Below are positions 23,545 through 32,120 of a DNA stretch of 64,000 nt, in pieces (the first letter of the stretch is position 1; every line of letters starts with the position of its first letter). The stretch spans positions 62,001-126,000 of the forward strand of contig JAIXTP010000032.1 of the NCBI GenBank assembly GCA_027483895.1, given 5' to 3'. The translations under genes were made by a program, and so were the position numbers. The notes under the pieces are model-generated. The model ran no database searches, was not told the DNA's origin, and saw only the letters and a list, made by a program, of their open reading frames with translations. Origin of the DNA: Hyphomicrobiales bacterium. GTDB taxonomy: Bacteria; Pseudomonadota; Alphaproteobacteria; Rhizobiales; Beijerinckiaceae.

Positions 23545-23775
23545 ATGATGCCCCCCGACCCTCCCCAGACGCCGCGCCCCGGTACGCCCGGGACGCCCGA
23601 TCCGGTGCCGCCCCGGGTTCCGGATCCGATCCCGCCGCTGATCCCGGAGGAGGATCCGATTCCGCCGCCCGAGGTCGCTGATCTGCCGCCGATCGGCGAT
23701 CCCGCGGGCGATGATCCGGACGTGGTCGAGCCCGGAATCGACACGCCGACGGACGGCGACGCGCCGGTGATCTGA
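23545..23775 (+). CDS. Small proline/aspartate-rich protein of unknown function
   Basis: Seventy-six residues, about one third Pro, with repeated PxxP/PDPxPP units (PDPVPPRVPDPIPPLIPEED) and a strongly acidic C-terminal half. No hydrophobic segment. Composition suggests an extended, disordered polypeptide. A good ribosome site (CGGAGAACG) and an exact EcfG promoter directly upstream argue for a real gene rather than a chance reading frame. A second ATG follows immediately (23548). It ends five bases before the convergent amidase stop. Confidence 0.65.
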   Translation: MMPPDPPQTPRPGTPGTPDPVPPRVPDPIPPLIPEEDPIPPPEVADLPPIGDPAGDDPDVVEPGIDTPTDGDAPVI

Positions 23776-23780
23776 GCGGC

Positions 23781-25205
23781 TCAGGCCTTGCGGGGATCGA
23801 TCGGCGTCATGCCCTTCAGCCCGAGCAGGTCCTCGACGAGGCGCGCACCGGCGAGCACGCGGGCTTCGGCCCGCGGGCGGCCGACGATCTGAAGGCCGAC
23901 GGGTCGGCCGTCCGCCGTGAGGCCGCAGGGCAGCGACAGTGCGGGGCCCGTGGTCAGCGTGATCGCATAGACGATGCCGAGCCACTCGACATAGTTCGCG
24001 AAGACATGGCCGGCGCATTCGGTGAGATAGCGCTGCTCGGCCGGGAAGGCGGCGACGATCGTGGCCGGGCAGAGCAGCAGGTCGTAATCGTCGAAGAAGG
24101 CATTGGCCCGGCGGATGATGGCGGCGCGCTGCGCTTCGGCCCGGACGATCTCGTCCATGGTCAGCGCGAGGCCCTTCTCGATGTTCCACACGACGTCGGG
24201 CTTCAGCAGGTCGCGATGAATCTTCAGCCGCTCGGCATGGGCGCAGGCGAAGGACACGGCGCGCAGGACGGCGAAGCATTCATGCGCCTCGGAGAGATCC
24301 GGATGGGCCTCCTCCACGATCACGCCCGCATCGGCGAGCTTGAGGGCGGCCTTGCGGCAGATGTCGGCGACCTCGGGATCCACGGGCGTGATGCCGAGAT
24401 CGGGCGAGAAGGCGACCTTCTTCGGCTTCCAGCCGGAGCGGGCCGCCGCGAGGAAGCCGTCGCCCACCGCGCGCGGCAGCGAGATCGGGTCGACGGGGCT
24501 CTCGCCGAGCATGGCGTCGAACAGAAGCGCCACGTCGTCGACATTGCGGGCCATCGGCCCTTCGACGGAGAGGAGGCGGTCGACCTTGTTGCCGGGATCG
24601 GTGGCGACGCGGCCGGGGCTGGGCCTGAGCCCGACGACGCCGCAGAAGCTCGCCGGGTTGCGCAGCGAACCGCCCATGTCGGAGCCGTGGGCGACCCAGG
24701 CCATGCCGGACGCCAGCGCGGAGGCCGCGCCGCCCGACGAACCGGCGGCCGAAAGCGACGTGTTCCACGGATTGCGCGTGATGCCGAACACCTCGTTGAA
24801 GGTGCTCGCGCCCGCGCCGAATTCCGGCGTGTTGGACTTGGCGTAGACGAGCCCGCCCTGCCCTTCGAGGGTCTCGACCAGCGGGTCGGAAGCGGCGGGG
24901 ACGTGATCCTTGTAGATCGGCGAGCCGAAGGTGGTGCGCACGCCCTCCACTTCGGTGAGGTCCTTGATCGGGACCGGCAGGCCGCCGAGACGGCCGCGTT
25001 CGGCGACCGGCTTGTCCAGCAGTTCGACGGCGCGCGCCCGCGCCCGGTCGAAGCAGAGGGTCGGCAGCGCGTTCAACGCGCCGTCCACAGCGGCGATCCG
25101 CTCCTCCAGCGTATCCAGAAGATCGAGGGGGGTGACGGCGCCGATCGCGAGAAGATCGACGATGTCGCAGGCCCCGAGACGGATCAGGCTCTGATCGGAC
25201 GCCAT
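23781..25205 (-). CDS. Amidase signature family hydrolase
   Basis: A 474-residue amidase. The Ser-cisSer-Lys catalytic set is visible: Lys in PVPIKDLTEVEGV, then SAAGSSGGAASALASG and HGSDMGGSLRNPASFCGVVG. It hydrolyses amide bonds of small substrates; the exact substrate is not predictable. The C-terminal YAITLTTGPALSLPCG and GLQIVGRPRAE segments are typical. The gene is divergent from the class III aminotransferase (82-base gap). The pair could act together on an amide- or amine-containing compound, but this is inference. Confidence 0.92.
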   Translation of the reverse strand: MASDQSLIRLGACDIVDLLAIGAVTPLDLLDTLEERIAAVDGALNALPTLCFDRARARAVELLDKPVAERGRLGGLPVPIKDLTEVEGVRTTFGSPIYKDHVPAASDPLVETLEGQGGLVYAKSNTPEFGAGASTFNEVFGITRNPWNTSLSAAGSSGGAASALASGMAWVAHGSDMGGSLRNPASFCGVVGLRPSPGRVATDPGNKVDRLLSVEGPMARNVDDVALLFDAMLGESPVDPISLPRAVGDGFLAAARSGWKPKKVAFSPDLGITPVDPEVADICRKAALKLADAGVIVEEAHPDLSEAHECFAVLRAVSFACAHAERLKIHRDLLKPDVVWNIEKGLALTMDEIVRAEAQRAAIIRRANAFFDDYDLLLCPATIVAAFPAEQRYLTECAGHVFANYVEWLGIVYAITLTTGPALSLPCGLTADGRPVGLQIVGRPRAEARVLAGARLVEDLLGLKGMTPIDPRKA

Positions 25206-25287
25206 GGTCTAGTGATCCTTCCGTACTTCCCTTATGCGCGCCTTCTGACAGGATGCGCGTTCCCGGCAACGAGAACCGACGGGCATC

Positions 25288-26649
25288 ATGCTCACGAATC
25301 TGCAGGCGCGCGACGTCGAAACGCTGATCCATCCCTACACCAATCTGGCGACGTTCCGCGACAGCGGGCCGCTGGTGCTGGAGCGCGGATCCGGCGTCCA
25401 CCTCTACGATACCGAAGGGCGCCCCTATCTGGAGGGCATGGCCGGGCTCTGGTGCACGTCGCTCGGCTACGGCAATGCCGAACTCGTGGAGGCCGCCCGC
25501 GAGCAGATGATGAAGCTGCCCTTCACGCATCTGTTCGGCGGAAAGAGCCATGATCCCGCGATCGAACTCGCGGAAAAGCTCAAGGACATGGCGCCGATGC
25601 CGGTGTCCAAGGTGTTCTTCGGCGCGTCCGGTTCGGACGCCAACGACACCCAGATGAAGCTCGTCTGGTATTACAACAACGCGATCGGCCGGTCCGAGAA
25701 GAAGAAGATCATCGCGCGGATCAAGGGCTATCACGGCGTGACGGTGGCTTCCGCCTCGCTGACCGGACTGCCCGCGAACCACACCGACTTCGACCTGCCC
25801 ATCAAGAACGTGCTCCACACGTCCTGCCCGCACCACTACCGCTTCGGCAAGGACGGGGAGACCGAGGAAGAGTTCGCGACCCGCTGCGCCGATGAACTCG
25901 AAGAGCTGATCCTGCGCGAAGGGCCCGAAACGGTGGCTGCGTTCATCGCCGAGCCGGTGGGCGGCGCCGGCGGCGTGATCGTTCCGCCCGCGACCTATTA
26001 CGAGAAGATCCAGCAGGTTCTGGCGAAATACGACGTGCTCTTCATCGCCGACGAGGTGATCTGCGGCTTCGGCCGGCTGGGCACCATGTTCGGCTCGCAG
26101 GCGATGGGCATGACGCCCGACACGATGTCGCTCGCGAAGGCCCTGACCTCGGCCTATTTCCCGCTCTCGGCGGTGCTGGTGCCCGACAACATCTATGCCG
26201 CGATGCTCGACGAGAGCCGCAAGATCGGCACCTTCGGGCACGGCTTCACCTATTCCGGCCATCCGGTCGGCGCGGCGGTGGCGGTGAAGACGCTCGAGAT
26301 CTACGAGCGCGACGACATTCTCGGCAAGATCAATGCGCTGATCCCGCTCTTCTGGAAGCGGCTCGACGCGCTGCGCGACCGGCCGCTCGTGGGCGAAGTG
26401 CGGGGCAAGGGCTTCGTGGCGGGGATCGAACTCGTCCAGGACAAGGCGACGAAGCGCGCCTTCCCGCCCGCCAAGGCCGTCGGCGCGCGCATGACGGCGC
26501 TCTGCCAGCAGGAAGGGCTCATCGTCCGCAATCTCGGCGACACGATCGCGGTCTGCCCGCCCTTCGTGATCAAGCCCGCGGAAATCGACGAACTCTTCGA
26601 CAAGCTCGGCCGGGCCATGGACCGTCTGGAAGCCGAAACGAAGGCGTGA
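25288..26649 (+). CDS. Class III (omega) aminotransferase
   Basis: A 453-residue PLP enzyme. The PLP lysine is in SLAKALTSAYFPLSA (Lys near 284), the cofactor aspartate in FIADEVICGFGRLG, and the substrate-domain start HPYTNLATFRDSGPLVLERG is typical of the pyruvate-dependent omega-transaminase / beta-alanine aminotransferase subgroup. It moves an amino group from an amine or omega-amino acid to pyruvate or another keto acid; the exact donor is not certain. Divergent from the amidase. GC-rich stem-loops follow the stop codon. Confidence 0.93.
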   Translation: MLTNLQARDVETLIHPYTNLATFRDSGPLVLERGSGVHLYDTEGRPYLEGMAGLWCTSLGYGNAELVEAAREQMMKLPFTHLFGGKSHDPAIELAEKLKDMAPMPVSKVFFGASGSDANDTQMKLVWYYNNAIGRSEKKKIIARIKGYHGVTVASASLTGLPANHTDFDLPIKNVLHTSCPHHYRFGKDGETEEEFATRCADELEELILREGPETVAAFIAEPVGGAGGVIVPPATYYEKIQQVLAKYDVLFIADEVICGFGRLGTMFGSQAMGMTPDTMSLAKALTSAYFPLSAVLVPDNIYAAMLDESRKIGTFGHGFTYSGHPVGAAVAVKTLEIYERDDILGKINALIPLFWKRLDALRDRPLVGEVRGKGFVAGIELVQDKATKRAFPPAKAVGARMTALCQQEGLIVRNLGDTIAVCPPFVIKPAEIDELFDKLGRAMDRLEAETKA

Positions 26650-26686
26650 GGCCCGTCCCGGGCCCTCGCCCGGGGCCCCGGGGGCC
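26650..26686 (+). terminator. GC-rich stem-loops after the aminotransferase
   Basis: Two adjacent inverted repeats: GGCCCG/CGGGCC (26650-26664) and the 14-base palindrome CCCGGGGCCCCGGG (26669-26682). No T-run follows, so function as a terminator is only likely. Confidence 0.35.
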
Positions 26687-26733
26687 GTTCATGATGCGTT
26701 AAGCCTGCAAGGCGGATTCTCCCGACTGCGACG

Positions 26734-26761
26734 GAAACCCGCGGCATCGCCGCGGCGTTGC
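26734..26761 (+). promoter_or_regulatory. Variant EcfG promoter
   Basis: GAAAC (26734-26738), 17-base spacer, CGTTGC (26756-26761). One base away from the consensus -35. It reads toward the 61-residue gene at 26854 and the metallophosphoesterase. Confidence 0.55.
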
Positions 26762-26804
26762 CATGAAGTCTCCATCTCCGCGCCGCCGGCCGGAGGCTTC
26801 TTGA

Positions 26805-26825
26805 TCGTGACCACGGTGGTCACGA
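26805..26825. promoter_or_regulatory. Perfect 21-base palindrome, possible operator or RNA hairpin
   Basis: Ten-base arms TCGTGACCAC and GTGGTCACGA around a single central G. It lies between the EcfG-like promoter (26734-26761) and the small gene's start codons (26833-26854). It could be a binding site for a dimeric regulator, or a hairpin in the transcript leader. Confidence 0.5.
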
Positions 26826-26853
26826 CAAGCGCATGAGGGACAAGGACATCATG

Positions 26854-27039
26854 ATGGCCGCTCATCAGAACCGGAAGAACGACGAAGCCCCGCTCCGCCG
26901 CGCCGGAGCCGACATGGAGCGCCGCCCGGGTCCCATCAGGCTGCGCGCCGTCGCGGCGGCCGCGGAAATGGTCCGTCGGCCCCCGCGCCGCCCGGAAGTC
27001 CGGCGCGAACTGCCCGCCTTCCTCCGCGACGACGCCTGA
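26854..27039 (+). CDS. Small basic protein of unknown function
   Basis: Sixty-one residues from the ATG at 26854, which has an AAGGA ribosome site seven bases upstream; earlier in-frame ATGs at 26833 and 26851 are possible but 26833 abuts the palindrome and lacks a ribosome site. The protein is Arg/Pro/Ala-rich (MERRPGPIRLRAVAAAAEMVRRPP) with no membrane segment. It ends six bases before the metallophosphoesterase, so the two are probably in one operon. Family unknown. Confidence 0.6.
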   Translation: MAAHQNRKNDEAPLRRAGADMERRPGPIRLRAVAAAAEMVRRPPRRPEVRRELPAFLRDDA

Positions 27040-27045
27040 TCGCGG

Positions 27046-27933
27046 ATGCTCGACCGGCGCGACGCGATGGCCCGGCCGCCTGCCGGCGGCCTGGGAACCG
27101 CGGAACGCCGGTCCGTCTTCGGCGGGCCGCTCGTCGTCCGCCGCTACGCGCCCCGTCCCGCGGCATGGCCGCGGGATCTGCGTCTCAGGGCCGCCCTACT
27201 CACCGACATCCATGCCGGCATGCCGCTGATGCCCTTGGAGCGGATCGCGGCGATCGTCGACACGGTGAACGCGCTCGGCGCCGACCTCGTCCTGCTCGGC
27301 GGCGACTATCTCAGTTCCATGAAGCTGCCCTATCGGCGGTTCGCGCCGGAGGCGTGGGCGCGCGAACTCGGGCGGCTCGCGGCGCCCTGCGGCGTCTTCG
27401 CCGTGCTCGGCAATCACGACCACGGCCGCCGGCCGGGGCCGGGACTGCGGCCCGACGACGGCCGCACCGTGCGGGCCGCGCTCGAAGGCGCGGGCATCGC
27501 GGTGCTGGAGAACGAAGCGGCGACCCTCAGCGTGCCGGACGGCGAGTTCCGGCTTCTCGGCCTCGCCTCGCAGCGCGTGCGCAAGGAGAAAGGCCGCTGG
27601 ATCGGCGCCGACGATCTCGACGGCCTCATCCGCGGGCTCGACGACGACCGGCCCGCTTTGCTGCTCGCCCATGAGCCGGACATCTTCCCCCGCGTGCCCC
27701 GTCGCGTGGCGTTGACGCTGTCGGGCCATACGCATGGCGGGCAGGTCCGCATCGCCGACCGGGCGCTGGTGGTGCCCTCGCGCTACGGCGCGCGCTATGC
27801 GTGGGGCCATTGCATCGAGGACGGCCGGCATCTCTTGGTGTCGGGCGGGGTCGGCGTTTCCGGCTGGCCGATCCGCTTCGGCATCGATCCCGAGATCGTC
27901 ATGGTCGATCTCGGCCATTCGGATGAGGATTGA
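27046..27933 (+). CDS. YaeI-like metallophosphoesterase
   Basis: A 295-residue calcineurin-like phosphoesterase. The metal-binding motifs appear in order: LLTDIHAG, LLGGDYLS, VLGNHDHGRRPG, and LSGHTHGGQVRI. LLLAHEPDIFPR lies between the last two. This subgroup includes E. coli YaeI and is often described as acting on phosphodiesters or lipid phosphates; the substrate here is unknown. The N-terminal 45 residues are basic and lack a membrane anchor. Six bases separate it from the preceding small gene. Confidence 0.9.
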   Translation: MLDRRDAMARPPAGGLGTAERRSVFGGPLVVRRYAPRPAAWPRDLRLRAALLTDIHAGMPLMPLERIAAIVDTVNALGADLVLLGGDYLSSMKLPYRRFAPEAWARELGRLAAPCGVFAVLGNHDHGRRPGPGLRPDDGRTVRAALEGAGIAVLENEAATLSVPDGEFRLLGLASQRVRKEKGRWIGADDLDGLIRGLDDDRPALLLAHEPDIFPRVPRRVALTLSGHTHGGQVRIADRALVVPSRYGARYAWGHCIEDGRHLLVSGGVGVSGWPIRFGIDPEIVMVDLGHSDED

Positions 27934-28044
27934 TCGGGCTCAAGGCGGGTTCTCCCGGGAAGTCGGATGGACGGCGAGAAGCGCCGGTCGGATACTGGCG
28001 CATCCGATCGCGGATCACGCGACGTCGTCCCCGGGGGATCGCCT

Positions 28045-28980
28045 TTGAGCAGCACGCTTCTCGTCTCGCATCCCTGTTTCGCGAACCACCAGACCCCGCC
28101 GGGCCATCCCGAGCGCCCGGACCGCATCCGCGTGGTCGAGCGCATCCTCGAACATGAACGCTTTTCGCCCCTCGCCCGCGAGGCGGCCCCGCGCGTCGAC
28201 CTCGCCGACGTGTTCCGCGTGCATCCGGAAGAATATGTCCGGGCGCTCGAAGAGGCCGCGCCCGAAGAGGGGCTGATCCGGCTCGATGCCGACACCAGCA
28301 TGTCGGCAGGCACCTGGGAGGCCGTGCTGCGCGGCTCGGGCGCCGTGACGCTGGCCGTCGACGAGGTGGTGAAGGGGCTCGTGCCCAACGCCTTCTGCGC
28401 CATCCGCCCGCCCGGCCACCATGCCGAGAAGCAGACGGCGATGGGCTTCTGCTTCTTCAACCACGTCGCGGTCGCCGCCCGCCGCGCGCAGGCCGTGCAC
28501 GGGCTCGAACGCGTGGCGATCGTCGATTGGGACGTGCATCACGGCAACGGCACGCAGGACATCTTCTGGGCCGACAAGTCGGTGATGTACTGCTCGACGC
28601 ACGAGATGCCGCTCTATCCCGGCACGGGTGCGGCGGGCGAGACGGGCGAGTTCGGCACGATCGTGAACGCGCCGCTGCGCGCGGGCGACGGCGGACCGGA
28701 ATTCCGCGAGGCCTTCGAAGTCGCGATCCTGCCGAGGCTCGAGAGTTTCCGGCCGGATCTGGTGATCATCTCCGCGGGCTTCGACGCGCATGTCCGCGAC
28801 CCGCTGGCCAATCTCAACCTCACTGAAGCCGATTTCGCCTGGGCGACGGCGCAGCTGATGGATCTCGCGGACTCGAGCGCCGGGGGCCGCGTGGTCTCGG
28901 TCATGGAGGGCGGCTACGACCTCGAAGGCCTGTCCCGCTCGGTCGCCGCGCATGTGATGACGCTGATGCGGGGGGCCTGA
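28045..28980 (+). CDS. Histone deacetylase family hydrolase (acetylpolyamine/acuC-like)
   Basis: A 311-residue zinc hydrolase of the HDAC superfamily. Signature segments: HPERPDRIRVVERIL, AIRPPGHHAEKQTAMGFCFFNHVA with the catalytic His pair, AIVDWDVHHGNGTQDIFW with the Asp/His metal ligands, and IISAGFDAHVRDPLANL with the third metal Asp. Bacterial members deacetylate polyamines, acetoin-related or protein lysine substrates; the substrate here is unknown. The start is most likely the TTG at 28045, preceded by GGGGGA; reading further upstream gives non-family sequence. It follows the phosphoesterase after 111 bases. Confidence 0.92.
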   Translation: MSSTLLVSHPCFANHQTPPGHPERPDRIRVVERILEHERFSPLAREAAPRVDLADVFRVHPEEYVRALEEAAPEEGLIRLDADTSMSAGTWEAVLRGSGAVTLAVDEVVKGLVPNAFCAIRPPGHHAEKQTAMGFCFFNHVAVAARRAQAVHGLERVAIVDWDVHHGNGTQDIFWADKSVMYCSTHEMPLYPGTGAAGETGEFGTIVNAPLRAGDGGPEFREAFEVAILPRLESFRPDLVIISAGFDAHVRDPLANLNLTEADFAWATAQLMDLADSSAGGRVVSVMEGGYDLEGLSRSVAAHVMTLMRGA

Positions 28981-28993
28981 ACGCGCCCTCTCC

Positions 28994-29094
28994 GTCATTG
29001 CGAGGAGCGGAAGCGACGAAGCAATCCACGGATTGGTCGACGCCGTGCTCCTGGCCCGACATCGCCCGGATTGCTTCGCTGCGCTCGCAATGAC
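28994..29094. repeat. Palindromic intergenic repeat, type 1, copy A
   Basis: Outer arms GTCATTGCGAGGAGCGGA and, at the far end, CGCTGCGCTCGCAATGAC are inverted copies, each next to a GAAGCAATCC / GGATTGCTTC arm. The inner spacer of about 45 bases is variable. Three more copies are at 39221, 46834 and 56482. Confidence 0.85.
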
Positions 29095-29111
29095 GGGAAA
29101 GGGCTCTTCGT

Positions 29112-29220
29112 GTCATCCCGGCCGCAGCGTAGCGGAGAGCCGGGATCCAGGACGTCTCGAAACCGCTTCGATGCTCGGCCCTTCACTGGATCCCGGGTCG
29201 GCTTCGCCGCCCGGGATGAC
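29112..29220. repeat. Palindromic intergenic repeat, type 2, copy A
   Basis: Starts GTCATCCCGGCCGCAGCGTA and ends CGGCTTCGCCGCCCGGGATGAC (inverted), with inner GCCGGGATCCAG and CTGGATCCCGGG arms. Directly follows a type 1 unit by 17 bases. A second type 2 copy is at 56354. Confidence 0.82.
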
Positions 29221-29249
29221 ACCACACGAGCCGAGAACCTTGCCGCCGC

Positions 29250-30326
29250 TCAGTCCTCGAGCGGCTTCGTATCCGCGATCTCGATGCCGAAGCCGGCGAG
29301 GCCGACATAGGAGCGGGCCTTCGAAGACAGGTTGACGATGGAGCTGACGCCGAGATCGCGCAGGATCTGCGCGCCGAGGCCCACTTCGCGCCACTGGCGC
29401 TCGCGCTTGGCCTCCGCGCCGTCCTCCTCGCCGATGCCCGACAGCGGGACGCCGGCGGTGCCGTCGCGCAGATAGACGAGAACGCCCCGGCCCGCCGCCT
29501 TGAAGCGCGCGAAGGCCGCGTGGATCTCCTTCGCCCCGCCGAGCGTGTCGGCGATGACGTTGGCACGGTGCAGCCGCGTGACCACGCCCTTGCCGTCGCC
29601 GATGCGGCCGTGGACGAAGGCGAAGTGATGCACGGGGTCGAAGCGCGTCACATAGGCGTAACCGGTGACGTCGCCGAACTCGGTCTTCACGGGGAAGGTC
29701 GCGACGCGCTCGACGAGCTTCTCGCGCGCCTGCCGGTAGGCGATCAGCGAAGCGACGGAGATCGACTTCAGCCCGTGCTTCTCGGCGAAGGACGCGATCT
29801 GCTCGCCCTTCATGACCGTGCCGTCGTCATTGGCGAGTTCGCAGATCACGCCGACGGGCGGCAGACCGGCGAGCCGGCAGAGATCGACCGCGGCCTCGGT
29901 ATGGCCCGAGCGCATCAGCACGCCGCCGTCCTTGGCGACCAGCGGGAAGACATGGCCGGGGCGCACGAAGTCCGACGCGCCCATATTGCCGTTGGCGAGC
30001 GCGCGGACGGTGTTCGAACGCTGCTCGGCCGAAATGCCGGTCGTCAGCCCGTGCTTCACGTCGACGGAGACGGTGAAGGCGGTGCCCAGCGGGGCGTCGT
30101 TCATCGCCACCATGGGCGACAGATGCAGCCGCCGCGCGTCGTCCGCCGTCACGGGCGCGCAGACGATGCCGCAGGTGTTGCGGATGATGAAGGCCATCTT
30201 TTCCGGCGTGCAGAGCGACGCGGCACAGACGAGATCGCCTTCGTTCTCGCGGTCGTCGTCGTCCGTGACGATCACGATCTCGCCGCGGGCGATCGCCTCG
30301 ATGGCTTCGGTGACGGTATGGGGCAC
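29250..30326 (-). CDS. ribB: 3,4-dihydroxy-2-butanone-4-phosphate synthase with degenerate cyclohydrolase-like domain (RibBX type)
   Basis: A 358-residue protein for riboflavin synthesis. Residues 1 to about 205 are a complete RibB domain: VTDDDDRENEGDLVCAA, APLGTAFTVSVD, RPGHVFPLVA and RSGHTEAAVDLCRLAG. The C-terminal half has the GTP cyclohydrolase II fold pattern (GRGVLVYLRDGT, GLGAQILRDLGVSS, GLAGFGIEI). It lacks the zinc-binding Cys triad: RLHRANVIADTLGG stands where active enzymes have HSECxTGD...RCDCG. So only the butanone-phosphate synthase step is expected. The GTG at 30326 was chosen because it has a GGGAG ribosome site; an upstream TTG at 30368 would overlap aroC. It follows aroC by 20 bases. 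Confidence 0.9.
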   Translation of the reverse strand: MPHTVTEAIEAIARGEIVIVTDDDDRENEGDLVCAASLCTPEKMAFIIRNTCGIVCAPVTADDARRLHLSPMVAMNDAPLGTAFTVSVDVKHGLTTGISAEQRSNTVRALANGNMGASDFVRPGHVFPLVAKDGGVLMRSGHTEAAVDLCRLAGLPPVGVICELANDDGTVMKGEQIASFAEKHGLKSISVASLIAYRQAREKLVERVATFPVKTEFGDVTGYAYVTRFDPVHHFAFVHGRIGDGKGVVTRLHRANVIADTLGGAKEIHAAFARFKAAGRGVLVYLRDGTAGVPLSGIGEEDGAEAKRERQWREVGLGAQILRDLGVSSIVNLSSKARSYVGLAGFGIEIADTKPLED

Positions 30327-30346
30327 TGTGCTTACTCCCGCCGCGG

Positions 30347-31462
30347 TCAGCGCGGCTCGAACGGCCAAGGGCGGCTCTCGCCGACCTGACCGCGATGACG
30401 AAGAAGATGATCGGCGACGACGCAGGCGGCCATCGCCTCGCCGACGGGCACCGCGCGGATGCCGACGCAGGGGTCGTGACGCCCCTTGGTCATGACGTCC
30501 GTCTCGCGGCCGAAGCGGTCTACGCTGCGACGTTCGGTCAGGATCGAGGATGTCGGCTTCACGGCGAAACGTACCACGACGGGCTGGCCCGTGGAGATGC
30601 CGCCGAGGATGCCGCCCGCATTGTTCGACAGGAACAGCGGCTTGCCGTCATTGCCGAAGCGCATCTCGTCGGCGTTCTCTTCGCCGGTGAGTGCGGCGGC
30701 GGCGAAGCCCGCGCCGATCTCGACGCCCTTCACCGCATTGATGCTCATCATCGCGGCCGCGAGGTCGGTATCGAGCTTGCCGTAGATCGGCGCGCCGAGA
30801 CCCGCGGGCACGTTCTCGATGACCACTTCGATGACGGCGCCGATCGACGAGCCAGCCTTGCGGATGCCGTCGAGATATTCCTCGTAGAAGGCCGCGGCCT
30901 TCGCGTCCGGGCAGAAGAAGGGATTGCGGGAGACTTCCTCCCAATCCCAATTCGACCGGTCGATCGCATGCGGGCCGATCTGGACGAGCGCGCCGCGCAC
31001 CTTCATCTCCGGCAGGAGCTTGCGGGCGACGGCACCGGCCGCGACGCGCGAGGCGGTCTCGCGGGCGGAGGAGCGGCCGCCGCCGCGATAGTCGCGGATG
31101 CCGTATTTCACGTCATAGGTGAAATCGGCATGGCCCGGCCGGTAGGAATTCTTGATCTCGCCGTAGTCCTTCGAGCGCTGATCGACATTCTCGATCATGA
31201 GCGCAATGGGCGTTCCGGTCGTGACCTGCACGCCCGCCTCGTCGGTGAAGACGCCCGACAGGATCTTCACCTGATCCGGCTCGCGCCGCTGCGTGGTGAA
31301 GCGCGACTGGCCCGGACGGCGGCGGTCGAGCTCGGTCTGAATGTCCGCCTCGGTCAGCGGAACGAGCGGCGGACAGCCGTCGACCACGCAGCCGATGGCG
31401 GGACCATGGCTTTCGCCGAAGGTCGTGACCCTGAACAGATGACCGAACGTGTTGTGAGACAT
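30347..31462 (-). CDS. aroC: Chorismate synthase
   Basis: A 371-residue enzyme of the shikimate pathway (EPSP to chorismate, using reduced FMN). Signature motifs: [56 protein letters not shown] and [23 protein letters not shown]. Length is typical. The ATG at 31462 starts at the conserved [11 protein letters not shown]. It sits upstream of ribB on the same strand (20-base gap), and downstream of the NYN-domain gene (46-base gap). Confidence 0.97.
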   Translation of the reverse strand: MSHNTFGHLFRVTTFGESHGPAIGCVVDGCPPLVPLTEADIQTELDRRRPGQSRFTTQRREPDQVKILSGVFTDEAGVQVTTGTPIALMIENVDQRSKDYGEIKNSYRPGHADFTYDVKYGIRDYRGGGRSSARETASRVAAGAVARKLLPEMKVRGALVQIGPHAIDRSNWDWEEVSRNPFFCPDAKAAAFYEEYLDGIRKAGSSIGAVIEVVIENVPAGLGAPIYGKLDTDLAAAMMSINAVKGVEIGAGFAAAALTGEENADEMRFGNDGKPLFLSNNAGGILGGISTGQPVVVRFAVKPTSSILTERRSVDRFGRETDVMTKGRHDPCVGIRAVPVGEAMAACVVADHLLRHRGQVGESRPWPFEPR

Positions 31463-31508
31463 GGCGAACCCCGACCGGCCGACCTTGTAGAAGCGCACGG
31501 GGCGGGGG

Positions 31509-32084
31509 TCAAACGGGGGGCCAATCGATCATTCGGTGCTCGTCGGCGTCCCACAGAAGTTCAGGAGCAGGTCTCCTCCGCGGCAAGCTGGCCAAGACGA
31601 CTTGGAGGCCGCCGATGCGGGCCATCTTCATGGCGGGAATGCAATCCGTGTCGCCGGAAACGAGAATGATGCGGTCGACCGTCTTGCGGTTGGCAAAACC
31701 AGCTATATCGAGCCCTATTCGCATATCGACCCCCTTCTGCTCGAAGTCGGGCTGGAAATCGTCGTCCGTCAGCGGCGGTATCTTCTTGGGCTTGAACCCT
31801 CGAAACTTGAGCACGCCGCGGCGCACGGCGAAGAGGTTCTTGGATGCGATCGCGTTCAACCATCCGTCGTTGCCGTCGAACGTTTTAGGCTTTCCTGAGA
31901 CCGGGAGAGACACCGTCCCGGAATAAGGGGCGCAATCGTAGTAGAGGAAACGAAGGGGTCGTTCGTCCGGTGCAATGCAGCTTTTCGCAAGCTTCTCGAC
32001 CAAGTCAGGCTCGTAGGTCAGCCCGGCTCTCTTTACGAGCACGCGGACGTAACCACCATCGATCAAAACCGCAGCAGAAAACAA
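31509..32084 (-). CDS. NYN-domain (PIN-like) protein, possible ribonuclease
   Basis: A 191-residue protein of the NYN/LabA-DUF88 group. The first acidic motif is [11 protein letters not shown], the second region is [15 protein letters not shown] with two Asp, and the third is [17 protein letters not shown]. These acidic residues form the metal site of PIN-like nucleases. [14 protein letters not shown] is a further family segment. The gene has clearly lower GC than its neighbours and lies inside an otherwise conserved fabI-phosphatase-aroC-ribB order, which suggests insertion. The start is a TTG at 32084; its GGGAGGG ribosome site lies in the 3' arm of a strong hairpin (32091-32120). Confidence 0.87.
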   Translation of the reverse strand: MFSAAVLIDGGYVRVLVKRAGLTYEPDLVEKLAKSCIAPDERPLRFLYYDCAPYSGTVSLPVSGKPKTFDGNDGWLNAIASKNLFAVRRGVLKFRGFKPKKIPPLTDDDFQPDFEQKGVDMRIGLDIAGFANRKTVDRIILVSGDTDCIPAMKMARIGGLQVVLASLPRRRPAPELLWDADEHRMIDWPPV

Positions 32085-32090
32085 AATGGA

Positions 32091-32120
32091 AAGCCCTCCC
32101 GCGTCGCCGCGAGAGGGCTT
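32091..32120 (-). terminator. Strong hairpin with T-rich tail overlapping the NYN ribosome site
   Basis: On the minus strand the arms AAGCCCTCTCGCG and CGCGGGAGGGCTT pair over 13 bases (one G-U) around the loop GCGA, then TCCATTTTGTTTT follows. This is the form of a Rho-independent terminator for the fabI-phosphatase operon. The 3' arm also holds the GGGAGGG that would serve the NYN gene. Confidence 0.7.
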
